The notes under the pieces: model-generated
The model's input: the letters and a program-made list of their open reading frames with translations, nothing else
What the model was told of the DNA's origin: nothing
Database searches by the model: none
Program-made: the position numbers and the translations under genes
Part shown: positions 1 to 12,395 of the stretch, one piece after another
Layout of the letters: every line of letters starts with the position of its first letter
Numbering within the stretch: the first letter of the stretch is position 1
Source of the DNA: Pohlia nutans
Lineage: Eukaryota; Streptophyta; Bryopsida; Bryales; Mniaceae
DNA: 64,000 bases
Assembly: GCA_022496805.1 (NCBI GenBank)
Contig: CM040093.1
Coordinates: 10,258,713 to 10,322,712 of the forward strand
Reading direction: 5' to 3'

Positions 1-801
1 AAAGTCAGTAACTTGGGCTGGCCTTGAATCCAATTTCACTTACTCCAAAGAATTCCAATCAAAAGTTGTACTTAAGAAAAGATAACATAAATAAAATCTC
101 GTTCTTAAAAAAAATAGACTTTTTGCTACTCAAGTCATTTTTAACTTAAAAATGTTTCCAATTGAATTTCACATTTTGAAAAAATTATGACATAGAAAAT
201 ATATGGCTTTATTTTTTAACCGTTCATTTATGATGGCAAAAATAAAGAAATAAATAAATAAATTCCTTGCAATTATCAACTCAAGTGTTTAGGATTAACA
301 CTTACAGCAGGGTTGATACTTTCACATATCATAAGGTAAAATTTCAAGAAGCTGATGCTAATGAACATATCTTCGACCTTGCTTGAAGTGATCATGGGTG
401 GAGGACATGTTGCCAATAATTGTAATTATAAATTTCAGCTGCGCCAACCTTTTCTTTTGGCGGGCCAGGATGGTGGGAAAGGGCTGAGCAACCCATGAAC
501 ATCACATTGACACCCTTAGGGCAGACTTCCATGTGAGCATCGGTCCGGTGGATACAGCTAAAGGACAAAAACTAAGTGAGGTCCCAACTTCCACCCATGC
601 TCTGTGAGCGTTGAAAGTGACTTGCAAAGTCACCCACTTCACCATGCCATCGGTGGGCTACGTGATTGGTTGCTTTATGGAGAATCTCTAATTTTATCTA
701 TTGGATTGCTCTACTGAGGGTGCATGGAAGTGGTCTGTGCTATTTTAATCGGTGGAGAGCTAAATTTTAGGACCGGCCCGACTTTACTTGGGAGGAGGCC
801 C
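1..801. other. intergenic, no gene seen
   Basis: AT-rich non-coding sequence with a slightly GC-richer stretch at about 430-780. I see no open frame with coding character, RNA gene or clear element ends here. Confidence 0.5.
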
Positions 802-1363
802 TTAACCCCTAAACATTCTCACCCTTTTCAGATTTGGCAGTTTTCCAAAAATGCAACTAAGAGGGATATTTTCAACTTGATGAATGAATAAAAGTTGTAC
901 ATTATGCATTTTAGATTCTATCCATACGGTTAGATTTGCAATTGCTATCACCAATATTTGTGTATTAAATTTCAAACTTAAAATTTAACACTCTTTTGTA
1001 ATATGATTACAAATAAGATATTGACAATCTAATGATGAAATTTGTTGTGATGGGTTGAAATATAATACTCTAAGTGTAGTGATTTTTGGAGATTTTTTGG
1101 TCGCTTAATTTCAGTAGTTGACTTTTGCAAGAGCACTTTTAGACTAAAATCTTCGAAATTTTGGGTGGAACACTACAATGAAATGAGGCATAAAAATTTC
1201 ACAAATCATCACCTTTCTAATCGGATCACACATGCACAGAGCTAACTTCCCATAAAAGTTTCAATAAAAAATCCACACTGCAAAAAGTGCATGATGGATG
1301 AGAAAACGGACTTCAAATCCGTACATCATGCAAAATATGCATGGTTGGGTAGTTAGGAGTTAA
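802..1363 (+). mobile_element. TTAA MITE, family A
   Basis: The element begins TTAACCCCTAAACATTC at 802 and ends TTAGGAGTTAA at 1363, so it has short inverted ends with TTAA on both sides. Its interior matches the elements at 30,612-31,187, at 44,793-45,368 and, in reverse, at 15,638-16,224 and 60,538-61,106. It has no coding capacity. The TTAA target and CCC/GGG ends fit a non-autonomous piggyBac-like element (inference). Confidence 0.75.
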
Positions 1364-2500
1364 TCATGCCATAGGCCATTCCTACAAATGAATTTTACAT
1401 AAAAAGGTTGATGGATAAGAGATTTGAACATAATTGTGGCTGCATCCTACGTAACCGGGATATATAGGGTTGACGTTTGAAGTGATTGGGCTACTTTTGT
1501 CTTATCTATTGGCAGATATGCAGTGAGGCACAAGTAGGGTTGGAGCCACGGCCGCCATTTGATCATAGTGAGTCTATTCAAGAGACACGGTGGCAATGCT
1601 CTAATGCTATCATTCTACCATGTACTTGGACGTCATTGTGAGCCTAAATACTTGCAGAGTATCTGATAACACAAAAATCACTTCCAGAGGCCGGATGAAC
1701 ATTTACAACTGACCTTATCAAACCAGACACACGTTCCATAGTACACGGTACCCACTTGAGCCATGCATGACAACCAGCACCCCAGTTGAGCCACGGTCAC
1801 ATAAATAAATGAGTTTGAGTTGCAGCAGTCACCTCCGCAATCTCTGCTGAATACTTAAACACTTCCAAATTCAAGTTTTAACCACCTCAAGTCCACGATA
1901 CACAAACTAGCTATTCCTCAACCAAAGTCTGTCATCAACCTAAGCTCACAGCTAGTTGGACGTCTCCGGCCCTCTATGAGACAGAGGATCCAGTTCCAGG
2001 TCCAATAAGAGTTACCGCTCATGCATGTTGGAACATAGAAAACACAAGTGTTCTAAACATATATTTATTGACCATATGAGAGTGAAATTCGCCATCCAAC
2101 CATAAAAAGAAATAAAAAGAAATATGTTTCACTTAACTATATCTCAGATTTCACCCTCCAAACGACTTTAATATTGTCTAGACTCAACATATTTTGATAC
2201 TTATTAGGTACACTATGTACGTACTAACTAGTGCTGTAATTTGTTGATGTTACAGCTACCATAGTCTTATGGTGTTCTAGTTCGCTTTGAGGGAACAGAC
2301 ACTTGGGAATCAAATCTCATGAGAGACAATCCACTCTAGGAAAACGGGTCTCCGAAAAAGAACTATGTTGAATATCTACATGAAAAACAGCAGATGGAGT
2401 TGAATATTTACATGGAAAATAACAATGCTTCGTAACTAATTAAGCGGGCGCTTGAGAGGGATAGCTTTGATCGAGGACTGTCAAAGAGTGCATGAAATCT
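1364..2500. other. intergenic, no gene seen
   Basis: Non-coding sequence of mixed composition. It probably includes the 3' flank of the minus-strand small gene that ends at 2501. No clear element ends were found. Confidence 0.4.
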
Positions 2501-2695
2501 TCACAGTTTGTCCCGGATCTCAAAGCTTATATCACTTTGCTTGGGCGGACCACCGGTAGTGAGAGCAATAGGAATATCAAACCGCGGTTGCAAACGCGCG
2601 CCAATTGCTCCCAATCCTGCACCAACTGGTGGTGCAGCGATCCCAGCACCTGCTGCCTCCATGATCCCTCCCATTCCATCACCAGCTTGAGCCAT
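2501..2695 (-). CDS. small Gly/Ala/Pro-rich protein of unknown function, paralogue of the gene at 53,706
   Basis: A 64-residue frame starts MAQAGDG and ends in a TGA. The frame can be extended upstream by nine codons, but I chose the inner ATG because the protein encoded at 53,706-54,008 also begins MAQA. The two share an N-terminal Ala/Pro/Gly-rich region (IAAPPVGAG here, IIAAVPPIEV there) and a C-terminal block. That block reads RFDIPIALTTGGPPKQSDIS then FEIRDKL here, and RFDVEAVLLG, PTQTN, CKIHAKL there. Similarity is visible at DNA level too. I see no signal peptide or membrane segment. Possible TATA-like sites on the minus strand lie at about 2,868-2,875 and 2,972-2,982. I do not recognise the family. 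The pairing with a diverged relative is the main evidence that the frame is real; an additional exon or a longer start cannot be excluded. Confidence 0.5.
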   Translation of the reverse strand: MAQAGDGMGGIMEAAGAGIAAPPVGAGLGAIGARLQPRFDIPIALTTGGPPKQSDISFEIRDKL

Positions 2696-4066
2696 TAATT
2701 TTCTGAACGTCGACGTGTGCAATGCAACCAGCTAGCTCGATCGTACGTCTTCAAATGTACTGGTCCCTGATTGAATCGGCGCCTTAACTCTTCCCTCGCA
2801 TACAAACTCTAGAAAACAATGAACAGCGTAAGTGTGGCAGTATGAGAAGAGCGTGAATTCAGGCATGAATATAAGTAGAACTGCAAGAAGAAGAACGTTG
2901 TTCCTTCGTTCACTGGTTCTCCGAGACTCGTACCTTCAAGTGTCCTACGGACAAAGGCAGAAGCATGGTGGAAATATATATGGTGGTAATTAATAGGATG
3001 GTGTATCTTATTATGACACTGTAGAAATGCAGGAGTGCAACGCCATTAATTGTCACCACAATCCGGACAATGTGAAAGCACATTCAAGTCACATGGACCG
3101 TCGACATTGTTGTGGCAGGCACTCTTGCGTTAGGGCATGCACTGCCCTTTGCACCTTAAACAGCCCTTAAAATTCCAGCTGCATTCACCAACAATTCTTA
3201 CCCCATTGTGATCCACCAAATTTGAGGGCACATCCAACCAAATATAAAAAAATATAGTAAGAGAATGAGATACAATTGTAATTTTTTGCCTTGATTTTTG
3301 GACACGACTAAGGAGTTGAGAACTACAACAGTCTGTTGTGTTAAGCCTCATTTTTGTTGTCCTTGTGCCCACCATGTGAAAAATTGCTTCAAGTTGGCCT
3401 CCTCCTAAACCTCTTAGTGCCGTGTGTCTCTACTGTGGAGGGGTGTGCTGCTATGTGCATGCTCTTACATTCATTGGCACTCCCAAGTAGAAGCTAGAGA
3501 ACTTAGAATTGAGCTAAGGAGCTTACAATTATTCTTATTACAAGACAAAGGGTCTTTATTCTGTTCTACACTGTCTTCATTTCAGTCTTATCTTTAGATC
3601 TTTTGCCAACTCCAAATCTAAATGCATTCCCCAATCAAATTCTTGTTTTGGGATCATGTTTAGACACCCCACAAGGTTAGTTGGGAAGATATTGGACACA
3701 TCAACTCAAATTCATTGTTTGTGTACATATATATTTTCTGAACTTTTTGCGATGGTGAGAATAAATCATTTCTAACTTCCTAAATTGCATAAAATTTTCA
3801 AATTTGTTACATCAATTTTCATGGTCAAATATCTTTACACAGTCAAAAATTAGGTCCCTGAATCTTATATGATAAGGTTCTTAACAGTTAGTTGAGTCCA
3901 CCTTTTTCAACAGTAACACTGTAAACGCTTCATCAGTGTCTCACCACCCAATTTCTTTAGCTAAAAATGATGTGGACTTATCATAATCTGAGAATCTCCT
4001 ATAGTGATCTAGGAATAGTGACAAGATTTTGAGGTGTTGCAAAGAAGAGCTAAAGAACCTTATGTA
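2696..4066. other. upstream region of the small gene and intergenic DNA
   Basis: The first few hundred bases probably hold the promoter and 5' untranslated region of the minus-strand small gene. The remainder is AT-rich with no convincing gene or repeat boundary. Confidence 0.35.
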
Positions 4067-4429
4067 GAGCATTTTCAACAAGGCCCTTCAAATGAGCCCT
4101 ATCAATGGTTGTAGCATGGCTCTTGCTTAATCGCACGCCCAATCAAGAGGGCTTGCCAAAAGTCCGCCATGGCTCTCCAAATTTCTACCTTTTGGCAAGG
4201 CTTGCAAAGTGCCATGTTCATCTCCTAATTTGGTCTTTTCATGATTTTTGACCGGTTTTCCGCTCCTTCACCGGTCACCGGTCATAGAAAGCCTTGGCTC
4301 TTGGCATACTATAGATGAAGCAAAACTGCAAAAACCACATCAACCAAGATTCAAGTCGAAATGACATACAAAAGGTACAGGGAAAGATAGATGGCGCGAC
4401 CCTTTAAAGAGCCACGATTGGAGATGCTC
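4067..4429. mobile_element. MITE with GAGCAT ends
   Basis: The left end reads GAGCATTTTCAACAAGGCCC and the right end, read in reverse complement, begins GAGCATCTCCAATCGTGGC. Ends of the GAGCATCTCCAAC type are common in plant PIF/Harbinger- or hAT-like MITEs. I could not see a clean target duplication, so the superfamily is open. Confidence 0.6.
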
Positions 4430-4762
4430 TTTATTAATCAGGTGCTGAGGCTGTGCAGGACAAGCATTACAGTACAGTACCTACATGTCGACCGTGCATC
4501 TAACATTCAACTGTGCTGTCATCTCAGATTCAGCATCTAAGATGCGATTGGAGTCAAGATATCAGATTCTGTCTGGATCTGGCAAAACCAAAATAATGCT
4601 CGACACTGTTCTCAATAGGTCAATAAGAAACTATTATTCTTCGTTTCTTATCACTGATCTTACTAGCAAAATATATTTGCATGGATTCAAGCAGTCAGTC
4701 AGACGAAATTTGTCTGTCTTGGATCGTATATATTCAGATCTCTGTAGGAAGCTCCAGTTTTT
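4430..4762. other. intergenic, no gene seen
   Basis: AT-rich. The 106-codon open frame starting at 4485 is Ser/Leu/Ile-rich, matches no family I know and runs into the repeat that starts at about 4,763, so I do not call it a gene. Confidence 0.4.
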
Positions 4763-5391
4763 TTATCTTTTCACTTTCAGTTTTTTTATCTTATCAATCT
4801 TATGAGTAGGGGGGTTGAAGAATGTTATGAATAGATCTGAAAGTGTCTGTACTAGAAATTTATTGCCTTTCCAAAAAAGATTGATAGAGAATTATCAACC
4901 TTGAACACTACTCATGCCAAAGCCAAAGAGCCAAAGTTTGTAAATATCCGTTTGTCAACACCAAGAACCTCCGGTTTGAAATGAAATACAAGTTTTAGTC
5001 TGTATGCACCAAATATCACACCCAAATCAATACAATATTTCAATTTGTGCCACAAAAAAAAAAAATTAAAAAAAAAAATAATTTAAAATCAATACAATAT
5101 TATAAGTCAAGAATCCAAATCCGACTCACAGAGTTTATGGATTTTTTTTTTTTTGGAACAAGAGAGTTCATTTCAATCATGGATTTCTATCTCTACCATA
5201 AAACACAGATTCGATTTGTGTCAAAACCAAAAATTAAAAAACCGACAAGTAGAGGCTTCATACTTAGTATACAGACAGTCACTTAGAGCTGCTTCATAGT
5301 GTACAGGTCCTAGGGGAAGTGAAATTTCTTCAGGCGTCTCCACCCAGGCTCGGTATACACTTGCAGAGTTGCAGGCCTGTACTGACTGTAA

Positions 5392-6770
5392 GGGCATCTC
5401 CAGCATTGCAACAAATATTTTCAAATTTTGAATGAAAAGTTCACAATAAATTTTAGGATTCACTCTCAAATTCTTCTTTTTTTTCATCCAAGTAAGTGAT
5501 TTTTGGTGAAATCAACATCTTTTTATTTTTTTACAATTTGTAAGTTGTCATGAAAATAAATGATATCTTACTTTTTTTCCTTTGCACATCAAAAGCTTTG
5601 CAATTGGATGAAGATATGTATAGCAAGTCACGTCAATGCCCACATCAATGGGGTGAACAAGTGGCCCACCCTCTAAATCCAACACCAAGTTTTTTAATGT
5701 TGATGAAGTGTTCATGCATTGCCAAAGATGTCATAATTGAAAACCACCCATTAAACTCAACAACTACACTTAGAACGTTTTTTTTTTTATCACACCTTTG
5801 GTAAATAACGTACGTAAGTTTAGAATTTAGCGTGTGGAAAGTGTTCAATCACATAGTAATATTGGAAACTAAGTGTGATAATTAGTTCAAAGTATACTTA
5901 GCCTTACCACTCCCCTATGGGCCTTCTTTCTAGTGAAGCTTGCTTGTGTATATGAATGGTGCCTTTTTTATTCACTGTCAAAAAATACGACTTGTTGAAT
6001 AACCCCTAACTGCCTAACTGACCATATTTGGTCGATTCATAACTTTAGCAAAAATAACAATTTATGAGCGTGATTTTTTACTTGTAGATATTGAAACTCA
6101 TCAACCTTTTCAAAATCAATTTATGAGTGTGATTTTGAAGAAACGTTCATTGGTTTTCCTCTAAAGCAGTAAAGCCCTCAAAGTGACAGTAGCTCAAATT
6201 GTCACAATTTTGAAAATCTGCCCAAAATGGAATCTTCTGGTTATTTATCAAATAAAATTAACTCTAACATGAACAAGGTACCCACCATATAAATCCAATG
6301 ACCTATCATACTTGATTCCAAGTCAAAATGACTAAACATGTATTATTTATGGATTTTCAAAAATATTTATTATTATTTATTTTCCATGTATCTAGAAACG
6401 ACGTTTCAATTGAAAATTGGCCGAACATAAATTGTTACTTCCATTGTGGCTATCCAAGGGAGCTTTGCTTCCCCTTAAATAAATCGCTCAGCTTTTCCTT
6501 CAATCTACTTCTAGACATGTAGTTCCCTCACCAACATCACTGAATTAGACTCTTGAAAATAGTAAGCGAGCCACTCACAAGTCACCACACATGGATTGTG
6601 CAATTATGATTTGCAATTAAGAAGAGGAGATACACTAGCAAGAGTGATTTTGAGGGCCCTGATTTTTAGTGGATTATCCAGTGTCATGGGCCAAATAAAT
6701 TGTTCACCAACCCAGTCTCATCCATTTTTCCATAGTCAGAGCGATATCCAGAGTGCTAGTGGAGATGCTC
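5392..6770. mobile_element. non-autonomous PIF/Harbinger-like element
   Basis: The left end is GGGCATCTCCAGCATTGC and the right end, in reverse complement, is GAGCATCTCCACTAGCACTC. Both are flanked by TAA, matching the 3-bp TWA target of PIF/Harbinger. It is about 1.38 kb with no transposase frame. The second copy is at 57,754-59,147. An unpaired AATAACCCCTAACTGCC end at about 5,998 lies inside it. Confidence 0.6.
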
Positions 6771-6893
6771 TAAGTGAGTTGTTTTGCAGACATACTAAAA
6801 GCACACATCTCTGTTCTCTGTCAATGATATCATCTGTACAGACTTAGTTTTTCATATTTTGGACTCGTAAAGGCCGTACAAAGGTATGCACAG

Positions 6894-7685
6894 TTAATAA
6901 ACCCTTTAGTGCCTAGGTAACCAGTAAGTGGTCACTAGATCACCGAAAAATGAAATGCTGGAAAATTTGTGAACTATCTTAGTTCGGTGTTTGAAGTTCA
7001 GAAGTGTAACTTTTGATTATGCAGATGTTGCAAAAAAAAATTTTGAAATCTGACTTTTTTAGATATCCAAATACCTATGTTCAAAACACCAAAATACTAC
7101 AAATACTTACAAATACAACACATGTACTATGCGGTATTTCTTGTATTTGAAAGTTTGTTATCTTGCATTTATTTTTGGATTGTGTTCTCTTGTTCATGTT
7201 CCATCAATGTATGTATTCCGATCTTGATCAATGTACCAAATCCTTTTTTATATTAACGTATAAGTTTTGTCTTAAACCGTACATAGATAAGTCACTCTCA
7301 CTTATAAAATTCACAATAATTATGTGTGAGTCAGTTCTTGACATGAAAAATTGCAATGGAGAGGTGTTGACATAGGTCATTGCTGAACTGCTTCACTTTC
7401 ATTTTTGAAAATTTAACCAAAATTCTATTTAACTTTGAAGTCACACACCCCTCAAAATCTCCTTTTGGAGTGTGCATTATACGGTTCAAAGACATACTAT
7501 AATCTTCCAATCCAACGGTCTGATTTGACCAAGATTTAACCAAAACTTGTTTCATTAAGCTATGGTTATATTGATATGGTTGAATACTATTGATAGCATT
7601 CCTAATTTCAAGAGAGAAAGTTTAAAAAAATATCACCCAAAAAACTGTGGTTTCTCCAGAACCACCCTAGGCACTAAAGGGTTAA
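6894..7685 (+). mobile_element. TTAA MITE, family B, with an empty site in the sister repeat
   Basis: The ends are ACCCTTTAGTGCCTAGG on the left and CTAGGCACTAAAGGGTTAA on the right. The same element occurs at 14,811-15,599. Copy 2 of the host repeat has only AATTAAGAACTC at the matching place (TTAA at 59,274-59,277), so insertion duplicated TTAA. The left junction carries four extra bases (TTAA then TAAA) relative to the other copy. A 70-codon open frame inside is shared with the second copy but has no recognisable product. Confidence 0.85.
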
Positions 7686-7887
7686 AAACTCTTCCATATC
7701 ACCCCTTTGGTAACCAACGTACATGTGCAATGTGCAATGTGTCCAATCACAAGTGTACACAATTGCAAATATTCCCTGGCTGCAGATACTGTAAGAAGGT
7801 GATACGGAGCATTGAAGTGATAATAATGAGTTCATAGTTTGTTTCTGTATTCCAAACTGTATACTTTTGGTTTCACCGGGTGGACAG

Positions 7888-10800
7888 GGAGAGAGGAGCC
7901 TGGCCAGCTGCTGTGAGGGACCTGACCTCCACCTGGGGTGCGCTCCTCACACATATCAAAGTCGCTGAAGAGGCTGTAGTTGGTAAGATCGGGTTTCTCT
8001 CATTCTCCAATAAGATTTCTAATACCTCAATTGTTGTACATTGTTCTGCATGTTGAAGTTGGAGTTCCAATTACGCCAAGCCTTTGATGGTTTAAATTTT
8101 TATTTAATTTTCATTTCAGGTTGGGAGAGAGCAGAGAACGAGGCAGCTGAATTCAAACTGGAACTAGATGATGCCATGGAGCAGAAGTTGGGCTTGGAAG
8201 ATCGTGTAAAACATCTGGATGGGGCTTTGAAAGAGGTCATGAAGCAGCTTCGTAGCGCTCGTGAGGAACAAGAGCAGCGCATCCATGAAATTATTGTGAA
8301 GAAGACGCAAGAGTATGACAAGCTTCGAGTAGAGATGGAGTCGAAATTGGCCGAAGCATCTCACACTGTGGCTCAAACGAGAGCCGAGATTATTGAGTCT
8401 CGTGCTGAAAATAAAGCTCTCACTCAGGCCTTGCAGGTACCTATTGCATGATTACAAGCCACTCTTGGAGCCACCAATGGCCTATCTCGAGTTGCTGCTA
8501 CAATCGGATTTGTCTTTTCGTTTGTCCTGCAGTTTATTTCTTTCGTTTGACAGTCTCTTTTGTGATGACTTGGGTACAGGACCGTTCAAGAGTTTTAGCA
8601 GAAGTCAACGATATAAGAGCGCGTGCAGAGACTAATATAAAAGTTCTCCAGGTATAAAAAAGTAACACAATTTGAGTGCATTTTCTCTTTAACAAGAGCA
8701 AACACGAACTTTCTCTGATCTTTGTCAACTGACAATCATAAAAAGCGTTTTTTGGTTGGACGTAACTAGGGTTTTCTTAGTATTGGAGATCAATCCTGAC
8801 TAGCATTTCTTTTGTTTTCCTCAATTCTCTAGTTTAGACGTTGAGACTTCGTACATTCTGAAAAATTTCTGTAAGCTTCTGTTAGTTGTCTTTGTTAGTG
8901 AAAATTGAAGGTACGGGGAAAGACCTAATAAGTTTGTCATTAGTTGCACAACCGATCGCCTGATGCACGCCTTTGTAGACGGGGTACTTTGAATCTAGTG
9001 AGCAGTTTGAGGTACCCATCATCTGCGTAATTGAACAGTACAAAGAAAGAGATAGGAGACCAAGCCCATAAGTGAGTACTTGAATGCGCTGGATTAGAAT
9101 AGTGAAGACGCTTTTCACGCTCTTAGTTTCCTTGCTTTAAAACTCGTGTAGGTGCGGCTAGAGGGAATGGAGAAAGAGAACATCGACCTCAAGTACGATA
9201 TCCACCTGGTATCGAAGGAGCTTGAGGCTCGAATGTCAGAGCTTGAGCATGGGAAGAAAGCTACAAAAGTGGCATCCAAACAACACACAGAAGCTTTGAA
9301 GAAAGTCACAAAGCTTGACGAGGAATGCAACCGGCTTCGCACTTTACTCCGCAAGAAGCTTCCAAGTATAACCTCTCTCTCTCAATCCCAACTCTTACAA
9401 TGAATAATGTGACTTTGAATATTTGAAGCTTGCAAAGAGCTAGAATATAGGCTACCAGAGTGATGTGGGTCCATCTCATATGCAGACTCCACAGCAATGG
9501 CGCGGGTGAAGCAGGACGTCGACGCTTCCGGAAGAGATCACACTGGAAAATTAAGCCCACGCAGACAACCTTTGGGAAGAAGCCAAAGCGCCGCGGACCA
9601 AGTATCTGCACAAGAGGCGGCGGCACAAGAGAAGTTGCAGTCGTTCTTGGAGGCTAACGCTGCGCTAGAGGAGGAAATTCGAGCTCTCAAGGAAGCTCTT
9701 GCCAAGCGGAACGATGAGTTACAGAATGCTCGTATCATGTGTGCGAAAACTGCCAGCCGTCTCTCATCAGTGGAGGAAGAAGTTGAGACACTAAGATTAA
9801 GTATGCCCTCGAGGTCTTAAGCTCGGTTACAAATTACCGGTTTGATGCTGATCTGATGGCTTGTTTAATGGATGGTCTAATTCCTGGTCTGAATACTGGT
9901 CTGATGCTGATCTAATGGCTAGTCTAATGCCGATGCATGTCTGTGCTTTTTCTTGTTGTTACAGCTTCGAAGGCTGCTCAAGTGGAGAAAGCATCACCTG
10001 AGAAATGGTTATCGAATGCATCGATCTTCAGCGACTCCTCCTTGCGAAACTTAACCTCAAAACGAGACAATTCTCTAAACTTCGAACTTATGGATGATTT
10101 TATAGAAATGGAGCGTTTGGCGGAATCCCAGTCTCAGTCGCATTCAGTATCAGGCTCCGAGAATACAACAGAAACCCCTCTTTTTTTCGGTGCTGCTGAT
10201 GACTCAAATTATCAGCTTCGTATTGCTGGCCTTGAGGAGGCACTGGCAGTGAAGGACAGGGACCTTGAGGCTGCAAATGAAATGTGTCAGGATCTTGGTA
10301 GAAAACTTGCTGTGGCTGAGGAACAGCTTGTAGGCTTGCAAAATAAGAATGCTGCTAACGAGCAGTCGGTCATTGATCTGCAAGCCCGGTTGGACTCTTT
10401 GCTGGAGAACCAAACCATGGCAAGAGTGTGTAATTCTGTCGTAGTTGATGAGGAGGTCGTTCTGGCTATTCGAAAAATGGTTCGTATCACTGAAGCTCTT
10501 GCTCAAGCCACGGGAACTAAGTCCGTCCCGACTTCACCAGAGCATCCTGACACTGTAAGCACTCTGGGCGATTCTATTGCCATGTCTTTGCATTGGCAAG
10601 ATGCTACGTTGGACACGTCGATGGGCAGCCTGGTGCACGCGGCCAATGCATTCCTCGAAAATGGGGCTGATGTTTTGAGGCTTGTTCTGGAGCTCACGGC
10701 CACCCTGGATTGCATCCTGATTGTACATATAACTGCAAACGAGGAACTGCGAAAGGAACGTGATACATCAGCTGGCGAACGGGTGGTGGTATCTATGGAA

Positions 10801-12395
10801 TTGGAATCCGCTAGAGTGCAGATATCTCAGTTTGAAGAGGAGCTGTGCAGACTGCGAGCAGAGCAGGCTGATGTAGAAAGGAAGGTGCAAGTGGAAATGG
10901 ACCGACTTCCACAGTTCGAGGCTGAGATTGTGCAACTGAGGATGGAGAAGATTGAGTTGGAAAATAATATGTCAGAAATGGACCAGCACCTTGTCGAAGC
11001 CAATGGCAGAGTGGAAACCTTGAGGGTGCGGTTGAGTGAATCCGAGGCTCTTGTGACGGAATTACAAGCACGACAGGTAGGTGCTCATTCAATCTCAACC
11101 TGGCCCGGATTTCATGAGGATTTAAATTGTTATCGTGATGGACCATGTTTAGACTGGCAATGACAGTCTGTTGATATCTGGGTTACTAAGTCCTTCAGAT
11201 AATTAATCTGTTCAGGCTGCACATGACCTCGAGGAGAAAGAAGAGGACCTGATAGAACGAGAATTGTTGGAGCTTTCGTCTCCACATCTTGGGCTTGCAT
11301 CGAGCATACGAGCTGCTGATGCCGAAATGCATCATCTTCATGATAAAGTTGCAGCTTTGGAAGTAGAGCTCCAGGGTGAACGGCGTCGGCACCAGGAAGT
11401 TGTTGCAAAGCTTGAAGATATGCAAGAACAAATACACAGGTACGCATGATCCCTTGAACTCATATGATTAAACTCGCATAATTACGCTCACTTGGAGGTA
11501 CCCATCCGAATGATACGTACTTTGTACTTATCAAGCATGCTTAGCTGATGGAAATCGTCATCCATGCATCAGGGGAGTTGGACGAATGGAGCAATCCAGA
11601 AGTTTCAACAGCAAAGAAGGTTCGGAGAACTTGCAACTTGCACTTATAGAGGATGATGCAACCATAATCGCACGGAAGGTAATTTACTCTACGAGTTCCA
11701 TATCTGTTCACGCTGGAAGGTGCTTTCAGTAAACGCAGCCATTCTTTTACCAGAAATACTCATTTCAAATGTCCAATGTTCAGGAGAAGGAGATCGCCGC
11801 TGCTGCTCTAGCGGAGTGCCAACGCACCATCTTAGCCCTTGGAAAGCAGTTGAAAGTACTCGGCGTTCAGGAACACTGTGATTTAGCCCTAGCCGCTCCT
11901 GCATCCCCAGATTCCATTGAAAAAATGACCCACACAATGGAGTTTCTTCGGTCGCAAGCAGACTTTGCTGCTGGTCATCCTGGTTCTCCAACAGCTGCAG
12001 GGACCAGACTCTCGTGGGCTCCGAGATCAGCACGTCCTGCTCTGCCCAGTCAATACAATCGGCAAATCAACAATGGATCAGGATCGTACCAAAATGGCTT
12101 TAATTCATCGACTGATGGGCCATTACTTGCCAATTGTGAACAGTCAGATTCCTGCATTCCGGATACACCTTCGTCACCCGCCTCGCCTATGCGTGTCCTG
12201 CGAAGCGTTCGAACCATTCGTGGATCGGGTGCCATGTTGAAGGCAGCAAATAGCGAGAACAGCGCTTCAAATTATGTGGAAGGGACAAGTTTGGAATCAA
12301 GAAGCACGACGCCGTCGACATTCAGGCGATTCTACTCCAGGTCTCAGAGCGAGACAAGTATGTCCTCCGATCATTCTAATCCTGGACCAGTGTAA
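7888..12395 (+). CDS. filament-like plant protein (FPP), 5'-incomplete, spliced
   Basis: This is a long coiled-coil protein of the FPP/DUF869 family. In flowering plants such proteins bind nuclear-envelope WPP-domain proteins, and some members tether vesicles at cortical microtubules. Exons, joined by in-frame GT-AG junctions: 7888-7982, 8120-8436, 8580-8651, 9152-9365, 9486-9800, 9965-11076, 11216-11439, 11573-11678 and 11784-12395 (TAA stop). They encode about 1,020 residues. Family signatures: HIKVAEEAVVGWERAE across the first junction, HLDGALKEVMKQLR, the heptad-rich DIHLVSKELEARM, RLRTLLRKKLP, ELMDDFIEMERLA early in the 1.1-kb exon, and EKEIAAAALAECQRTILALG in the last exon. The tail is Ser/Thr/Arg-rich (FRRFYSRSQSETSMSSD). 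The usual N-terminus, with its Trp/Lys-rich start, is not visible. The first exon found starts with an incomplete codon at an AG, and a dispersed repeat ends 17 bp upstream. The gene is therefore either 5'-truncated or has a repeat-filled intron. Confidence 0.9.

Larger units (their letters stand above)
4763..7870 (+). repeat. dispersed repeat, copy 1 (direct relative of 57,029-59,462)
   Basis: The sequence aligns base by base with 57,029-59,462 in the same orientation, with scattered substitutions. Compared with copy 2 it lacks about 113 bp near 4,932 (between two AAAG words, 57,185-57,300 in copy 2). It also contains an extra TTAA MITE at 6,894-7,685. The similarity stops abruptly at 7,870, only 17 bp before the first recognisable FPP exon. 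It carries a Harbinger-like element (5,392-6,770). No protein-coding content was found. Confidence 0.85.
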
